This document shows, one piece after another, positions 49,530 to 53,996 of a stretch of 53,996 nucleotides of DNA. Where the stretch lies: the NCBI GenBank assembly GCA_023459215.1, contig JAEWVF010000010.1, positions 1 to 53,996 on the forward strand, written 5' to 3'. Numbering within the stretch: position 1 is the first letter of the stretch; each line of letters opens with the position of its first letter. A model generated the notes under the pieces. It worked only from the letters and a program-made list of their open reading frames with translations. It did no database searches and was not told the DNA's origin. The position numbers and the translations under genes were made by a program. This DNA is from Chloroflexota bacterium. Lineage in GTDB: Bacteria; Chloroflexota; Anaerolineae; Anaerolineales; Villigracilaceae.

Positions 49530-51800
49530 CTATTGGCAGCCCAGGTCTGCCAGCAACCCGGGCGGCAGGGGCTGGCACTGTTCGGCGCGCAGCCAGGCGG
49601 CGCAAAAAGCCTTACGCAAAAAGGGACGCACGGCAACGACCTGGCGGGTGCGTTCGGCAGCCAGGTCAAACTGACCGAGGGAGGCTCCGGCTTCGACAAA
49701 AGGCAGCCATTCGAGCGGGTCGGAGGGCGCCAGTCCGAGTTCCGCGGCCTGACGGTCGAGGCGGACCACATCGTTCCAGGCGGAGTATTGGCGAGCCAGG
49801 TCGGCGTGAGTGTAGAAGTAGCACCAATCCAGGGCGGGAGCGGGGCCGAAAACGGACCTGACAACGGACTCTGTAGCGGACTCACGGATTGAAACGGACT
49901 CAGCAGCGGATTCTGTAGCAGAATCGCGGATTGAAACGGACTCAGCAACGGATGCCGCCTGGATGCGTCCCAGGTCTGACAGGGCGATGGCTTGCTGCAT
50001 TCGCGCGGACAGGTTCTGGTAGCCGATCTCGTCGCCGGGGGCCAGCAGACGCAGACAGCCGTTTTTAGGGGCAAGGAAGGCTATCGATTGGGAAGTGTTC
50101 CCGCTGAAATGGGCCGGGCGGTAGGCAAATTCGATTGGGGTGTTGGAATCGAGGTCCAGGCGGTTGGGGCGCATATCAACGCCAAAGACCAGGTAGGGCA
50201 GTTCGAGGGTGTTCAGGTTGGGGGCGTACAACCAGTTGACCGGCGCGGTCAGGGAGTAGTCGGTTTCGTAGTCGATCTCGACCGTATCGGTAAAGAGCAC
50301 CGTGCCGGGCGCGATGGCCGGGGCGCGCCAAGTGAGCTGCCAATAAAGCTCGCGCTGACGCTGCCAATCGCGGCGGAAGATGTTGGCATTGTAGAACTGC
50401 TGTCCGACGCCCAGGGCAACCAGCAAGCTGAGAGCAACCAGTTTCTGGCGCTGGCTGCGCAGAAGTACTTCGAGCAGGCCGACGATGAACAGGCTGGCGG
50501 CCAGCATGAGCGAGACATTGAAACGGTCAAAGCTGGATTGCAGGGTGAGCGGCAGTCCGGCCGCCCAGGAGGGGATGCGCCCAAGCAGGATGCCGAGCAG
50601 GCCGATCAGGAGGAAGTCAACGGACCGATTAACGGACCTGTCAACGGACTCTATAACGGACTCACGGAAAGAAACGGACTGGGGAACGGATTTTGAAACG
50701 GACTCGCGGAGGGGAGCGGACGGGTCAGCGGACTTTATAACGGACTCACGGAGGGAAACGGACGGGGGAACGGATTTTGAAACGGACTCACGGAGGGGAG
50801 CGGACGGGTCAACGGACTCTGTAACGGACTCACGGAGGGGAGCGGACTCGGTGAAGGTTGACAGACGGGAGAGGTAGAAGGTCAGGGCAGCGAAGGTGAC
50901 GGCAATCAGGGCCAGGGTCAGGATGGCGGTGGGGCTGGGAAAGGATTCGGTCACGAGAGCCAGGATTTGGGCGTAGGCGACGAGTCCCGCTTTGAAGACG
51001 GCTTCAACCGCAGCGGCGATAAAACCGCTTAAAGCGCCGGAAGCCGAAGCCTGGACATCCTGAACCACTTCAAGATCGTAGTTGGCGTAAACGCCGGAGC
51101 GGTAATAGAAGAACAGCCAGGCGGCGTTCAGCAGCCAGACAAACAGGTAGGGCAACCAGCGTTTGAAGGTCTGCCAGGCGCGCGGAATGAGCGGCACATC
51201 CTTGAGCATCGAGAAGATGAACAGGAAACGCAGCGGCTCGAGGGTGACAAAGTATTCGGTCGGGAAAACACCCAGCAGGAGCAGCAAAAGGGCGATCAGG
51301 CTGCGCGAGCGGAAACGGTCGGGGCGGTGAAAGGCCCAGCCAGTCGCGCCAAAGGACAGGATGTAGAAGAGCAGCGGGATGAGTTCCTGGTTGATATGGG
51401 TAAAGGCGACCCAGTGCTGTGAGTAACCGGGATAGACCAGGAAAACCAGGGCGGCGGCCAGGGTCTGGCACGGGCGTTCGGGCCAAATACTGGACAAGGC
51501 CCACCAGGCGGCCAGGGTCAACAGGAAGCGGATAACGAGCGCAAAAAGCTGCCAGGCCAGCGGCGTTTCGGGCAGCAGGCCGGTGGTCAGGTAGAAAATC
51601 GGGCCAAGGAAGGGCCGCACGCGCAGGAAGGAGCGCAGGAAGCTCTCCGGCCCGGCGAAATGCGCGCCCCAGGCGAAGGGCCAATCGTCCCAGTAGAAGC
51701 CGGTGCGGGTGACGAGCAGGCCATAGGCCAGCACAACCAGCGCAGCAAAAGCCAGCGGGATGGTTGCAGGGGAGAATCGGAGCGGTTTCCGCGAGATCAT
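49530..51800 (-). CDS. GT-C-type polytopic membrane protein with in-frame repeat arrays
   Basis: 756 aa. About 10-11 membrane helices, with the first-loop acidic motif TGFYWDDWPFAW typical of GT-C glycosyltransferases (lipid-linked sugar donors). Two low-complexity Ser/Glu/Val-rich stretches are inserted: one between membrane helices (encoded by 50619-50849; repeated RESVSKSV, 28-residue period) and one in the C-terminal soluble region (49852-49951; SVSIRESATES, 14-residue period). Start ATG 51800 is chosen for the ISRKPLRFSP beginning that precedes helix 1; no clear ribosome site. Confidence 0.82.
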   Translation of the reverse strand: MISRKPLRFSPATIPLAFAALVVLAYGLLVTRTGFYWDDWPFAWGAHFAGPESFLRSFLRVRPFLGPIFYLTTGLLPETPLAWQLFALVIRFLLTLAAWWALSSIWPERPCQTLAAALVFLVYPGYSQHWVAFTHINQELIPLLFYILSFGATGWAFHRPDRFRSRSLIALLLLLLGVFPTEYFVTLEPLRFLFIFSMLKDVPLIPRAWQTFKRWLPYLFVWLLNAAWLFFYYRSGVYANYDLEVVQDVQASASGALSGFIAAAVEAVFKAGLVAYAQILALVTESFPSPTAILTLALIAVTFAALTFYLSRLSTFTESAPLRESVTESVDPSAPLRESVSKSVPPSVSLRESVIKSADPSAPLRESVSKSVPQSVSFRESVIESVDRSVNRSVDFLLIGLLGILLGRIPSWAAGLPLTLQSSFDRFNVSLMLAASLFIVGLLEVLLRSQRQKLVALSLLVALGVGQQFYNANIFRRDWQRQRELYWQLTWRAPAIAPGTVLFTDTVEIDYETDYSLTAPVNWLYAPNLNTLELPYLVFGVDMRPNRLDLDSNTPIEFAYRPAHFSGNTSQSIAFLAPKNGCLRLLAPGDEIGYQNLSARMQQAIALSDLGRIQAASVAESVSIRDSATESAAESVSIRESATESVVRSVFGPAPALDWCYFYTHADLARQYSAWNDVVRLDRQAAELGLAPSDPLEWLPFVEAGASLGQFDLAAERTRQVVAVRPFLRKAFCAAWLRAEQCQPLPPGLLADLGCQ
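49852..49951. repeat. CGGACTC array, 42-nt period, in the GT-C gene (C-terminal part)
   Basis: CGGAC/CGGAT words at roughly 6-nt multiples. The 21-base segment beginning at 49885 recurs at 49927, a 42-nt period. It encodes a 14-residue Ser/Glu/Ala repeat. Confidence 0.85.
50619..50849. repeat. CGGACTC array, 84-nt period, in the GT-C gene (between membrane helices)
   Basis: More than 15 CGGA words spaced in multiples of about 6. A higher-order unit of 84 nt is visible: 50701-50784 and the start of the next from 50785, with CGGATTTTG at 50687 and again at 50771. It encodes a 28-residue repeat (DPSAPLRESVSKSV ...). Reverse orientation relative to coding compared with the GlyA-GcvT array. Confidence 0.9.
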
Positions 51801-51935
51801 GGGCGGGATGCAGGGCACAAGTCGGGAGGGTTCGGCGAACAGGCAGGCATGGCTGAAAACTGGTCGGATATTACCATAAAACCACCCTTGACCCTCCGGT
51901 TGGGGCAGGGTGTATAAACACAACCAGGAGGCACC

Positions 51936-52820
51936 ATGAACAATCTTTCATTCTTTAGCAGTCAGGGCCGCATCAGCCAACCGGGGCAGTTTGCCCACCT
52001 GTTCGATTCCCTGCCGGGCGACATCGGGGAGTTGTGCAAAATCGTCCAGGGCGTTACGGTGCATGTTTTCTGGGCCGAACGGTACGGATTGAAACTCAGC
52101 CCCGAGTGTGAAGCTGAAGTGCAACTGCGAACGATGGAAAAGCGCCTGGCGCGAACGCTCGAACTGGACCCGCGCCCGTTGAGCGCGGCTCGTCCGCTGG
52201 AGCGCAAACTGGTCGGCAACTGCCGCGACCATACCTTGCTGCTGGTCGCCATGCTGCGCCAGCAGGGCATCCCGGCCCGCGCGCGCTGCGGATTCGGGGC
52301 GTACTTCCTGCCAAACCATTACGAAGACCACTGGGTGGCCGAATATTGGAACGCGGCGCAGGGGCGCTGGGTGCTGGTGGATGCCCAACTGGACGAGTTC
52401 CAGTGTCGTGAGATGCAGGTCAGCTTCGACCCGCTGGATGTGCCGCGCGACCAGTTCATCGTCGGCGGCCGGGCCTGGCAGATGTGCCGCAGCGGAGCCG
52501 CAGACCCGGATTCCTTCGGCATCTTCGACATGCGCGGGCTGGGATTCATCCGCGGCGACTTCATCCGCGATGTGGCCGCGCTGAACAAGGTCGAGCTGCT
52601 GCCCTGGGACTGCTGGGGGCTGATCCTGAAGTATGAAATGGATGACAATCAGATCGAGGCGGCCGACCTGGCCCTGCTCGACCAACTGGCCGAACTGACC
52701 GGCGGCGATGTGCCCGACTTCGAGCAGGTGCGCAGCCTGTACGAAGCCGACCCGCGCCTGCGGGTGACAGAAACCATCCAGAGTTATGTGGATGGGAACA
52801 TGCAGATCATCAGACTCTAA
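51936..52820 (+). CDS. Transglutaminase-like cysteine-protease-fold protein
   Basis: 294 aa. Triad pieces: Cys in GNCRDHTLLLVAMLRQQG, His in EDHWVAEYW, Asp in VLVDAQLD. No signal peptide, so cytoplasmic. Substrate unknown; could be a peptidase or an amide ligase/hydrolase. AGGAGG precedes the ATG. Divergent from the GT-C gene. Confidence 0.88.
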   Translation: MNNLSFFSSQGRISQPGQFAHLFDSLPGDIGELCKIVQGVTVHVFWAERYGLKLSPECEAEVQLRTMEKRLARTLELDPRPLSAARPLERKLVGNCRDHTLLLVAMLRQQGIPARARCGFGAYFLPNHYEDHWVAEYWNAAQGRWVLVDAQLDEFQCREMQVSFDPLDVPRDQFIVGGRAWQMCRSGAADPDSFGIFDMRGLGFIRGDFIRDVAALNKVELLPWDCWGLILKYEMDDNQIEAADLALLDQLAELTGGDVPDFEQVRSLYEADPRLRVTETIQSYVDGNMQIIRL

Positions 52821-52885
52821 GGCGGCTGCAACGGATCACTACGGAGCTTAAAAACAAAAAATGGGGTTTTCCTCGTGCACCTTTG

Positions 52886-52898
52886 TTACCGTCGTGGT
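52886..52898. repeat. Half copy of the CCACGACGG dyad repeat
   Basis: TTACCGTCGTGGT here is the exact reverse complement of 21239-21251 in the MITE-like element. Only one arm is present. Confidence 0.5.
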
Positions 52899-52932
52899 GA
52901 AAATACATCCCCAAACTTTACAAACCAACAAA

Positions 52933-52957
52933 AGAGACCGGCGTAACGCCGGTCTCT
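52933..52957 (-). terminator. Terminator after the PlsC-like gene
   Basis: Perfect 11-bp stem AGAGACCGGCG / CGCCGGTCTCT with a 3-nt loop; on the minus strand it is followed by TTTTGTTGG. Confidence 0.8.
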
Positions 52958-52965
52958 GGTTTCTT

Positions 52966-53622
52966 TCAGGCCAATGCCCTTTGGCGGCTTTCCCCGGCCA
53001 ACTGGCGGATGTGATCCATGATGTTCTCGGCCACCGTTTTGACCAGCGGCCGATCGTCTGCGTCGCCGCTAAACCAGAGCGGCTTGCCAATCGTGACCGC
53101 ATACGGCCCGCGCAGGTACCAGGTAATCAGGTCGTCCTGGCCTTCGAGCGTGGTCGGGACGCGCTTGCAGTTTTCCTCGTCGAGGTAAATGCCGAGCGGG
53201 ACGACCGGCACCCCGGCCTGGAGCGCCAGGCGCGCCACCCCCGAGCGCGGAGCGTGGAATCCGTTGGGCGGGCTGATCAGCCCCTCGGGGAAAATCATCA
53301 CCGAGCGTCCGGCTTGCAGCGTGTGGCGGGCTTCATCCAACACCTGCTCGCTCTTGCCGGGTGAAACGCAAATCTGCTGCATCTTGCGCATGTACGCGCC
53401 CAGGACCGGGATCGAGAAAACCTTGGAGGTAATCATAATGCTGATCGGGCGGGGCGAGATCAGGTGGATAAAGATCGGGTCGCTGGTGCTGGGATGGTTG
53501 GCGGCGAACAAAACCGGCCCGGCTGGCAGGGACTGGTGGCGCTGGATGTCCAGTTGCAGCATCCAGCCGGCGTAGGCCCGGATCAATATCCGCCCGAGCC
53601 GGTACAAAACTTGCGAAAACAT
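52966..53622 (-). CDS. 1-acyl-glycerol-3-phosphate acyltransferase family (PlsC-like)
   Basis: 218 aa. Acyltransferase motif I NHPSTSDP (H-x4-D), motif III FPEGLIS, and a hydrophobic N-terminus (YRLGRILIRAYAGWM). Typical of membrane-bound lysophosphatidate or related acyltransferases; short for PlsC (usually about 240), but the core is intact. AAAGGAG 8 nt before ATG 53622. Confidence 0.88.
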   Translation of the reverse strand: MFSQVLYRLGRILIRAYAGWMLQLDIQRHQSLPAGPVLFAANHPSTSDPIFIHLISPRPISIMITSKVFSIPVLGAYMRKMQQICVSPGKSEQVLDEARHTLQAGRSVMIFPEGLISPPNGFHAPRSGVARLALQAGVPVVPLGIYLDEENCKRVPTTLEGQDDLITWYLRGPYAVTIGKPLWFSGDADDRPLVKTVAENIMDHIRQLAGESRQRALA

Positions 53623-53784
53623 GAATCCTTTTCTCCTTTGTGAACGAGTGTGTGCTTCACAAAAGAAAGGATAGCCAAAAGGCCGGGGCCGCGCCTATCG
53701 GCGGACTAACAATCGGCCACCAACCCGCCGCGGAGGGGACTTCAAGGCGGCAGGCAAGTGGCATATAATAGTGTCCTGATCTGA

Positions 53785-53996
53785 CTTGAGTTTAGAGTTC
53801 AATTTGGGTTAAAACCTTTTGGTACACGGATTGCACGGATTACGCGGAATCTCACAGATTTTTCTTAAAAAATCCGCGCGCCCGTAGGGCAGTCCGTCCA
53901 ATCCGCGTAATCCGTGTCCAGATTTTGGGTTTTAAGCGCCCATTGAGCCAAGATTCCTGCTTTGCCAGACTCGTAAAAACGAACTCTAAAGTCAAG
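53785..53996. repeat. MITE-like element at the right window edge
   Basis: Terminal inverted repeats CTTGAGTTTAGAGTTC (53785-53800) and GAACTCTAAAGTCAAG (53981-53996), matching at 15 of 16 positions, exactly at the edge of the window. Inner perfect 15-bp arms CACGGATTACGCGGA (53834-53848) and TCCGCGTAATCCGTG (53902-53916). No gene inside; the rest of the 53623-53996 gap is empty apart from TATAAT at 53764-53769. Confidence 0.8.

Overview
The window looks like a chromosomal piece of an uncultured Chloroflexota bacterium, most likely class Anaerolineae. This is inferred from four things: a single-polypeptide GlyA-GcvT fusion, many lipoproteins and surface proteins with Thr/Pro-rich 'TPT' linkers, a riboflavin ABC transporter behind an FMN riboswitch, and moderately high GC with repeat-rich intergenic DNA. 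I see no rRNA, tRNA, CRISPR array, insertion-sequence transposase or phage structural gene.

Layout. 1-0.95 kb: AT-rich retron-like reverse transcriptase, probably acquired. 1-8.4 kb (minus): GlyA-GcvT fusion, a sensor kinase translationally coupled to a Thr/Pro-linker membrane protein, and rsmI. 8.5-10.8 kb: a C39/muramidase/SH3 cell-wall enzyme. 10.8-13.8 kb (minus): riboflavin transporter operon (permease, binding lipoprotein, ATPase) under an FMN riboswitch. 13.8-17.7 kb (minus): ferredoxin, lipoprotein, FHA-GAF-cyclase, Kbl-like enzyme. 17.8-25 kb: sulfotransferase, small membrane protein, cytochrome b5-like protein with a PfkB kinase, bifunctional FTCD, M23 lipoprotein, dcd. 25.3-28.1 kb: a type IIG restriction-modification gene with a low-GC specificity segment. 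28.2-38.1 kb: MFS transporter, DUF4177-like protein, FAD oxidoreductase, an AT-rich lipoprotein/AbrB island, a membrane pseudogene, a nucleotidyltransferase, and a GyrA-CTD-like protein next to a short Hsp70. 38.2-48.1 kb: lipoproteins, CapA, a cyclase-family hydrolase, DUF309, DUF4037 with a P-loop kinase, a class-III aminotransferase and small membrane proteins. 48.1-53.6 kb: a likely deglycation pair (FN3K-like kinase plus LMW-PTP), a GT-C-type membrane protein, a transglutaminase-like protein and a PlsC-like acyltransferase.

Metabolic links: GlyA-GcvT, the Kbl-like enzyme and FTCD all feed glycine/one-carbon folate metabolism. Several proteins point to active cell-envelope turnover (muramidase, M23, CapA, acyltransferase).

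The most unusual signal is not one gene but the repeats inside genes. An ACGGACTC/GAGTCCGT array with 42- and 84-nt higher-order periods is inserted in frame in two unrelated genes 47 kb apart, in opposite orientations relative to coding. Three other palindromic or short repeat families also sit in frame in genes. The GlyA-GcvT gene alone carries three different families. Intergenic DNA holds at least six more dyad or MITE-like elements. Other notable points are an FMN riboswitch with an extra hairpin in loop 2 and a readable antiterminator, and a set of five genes whose -10 box lies exactly 6-7 nt before the start codon (leaderless).
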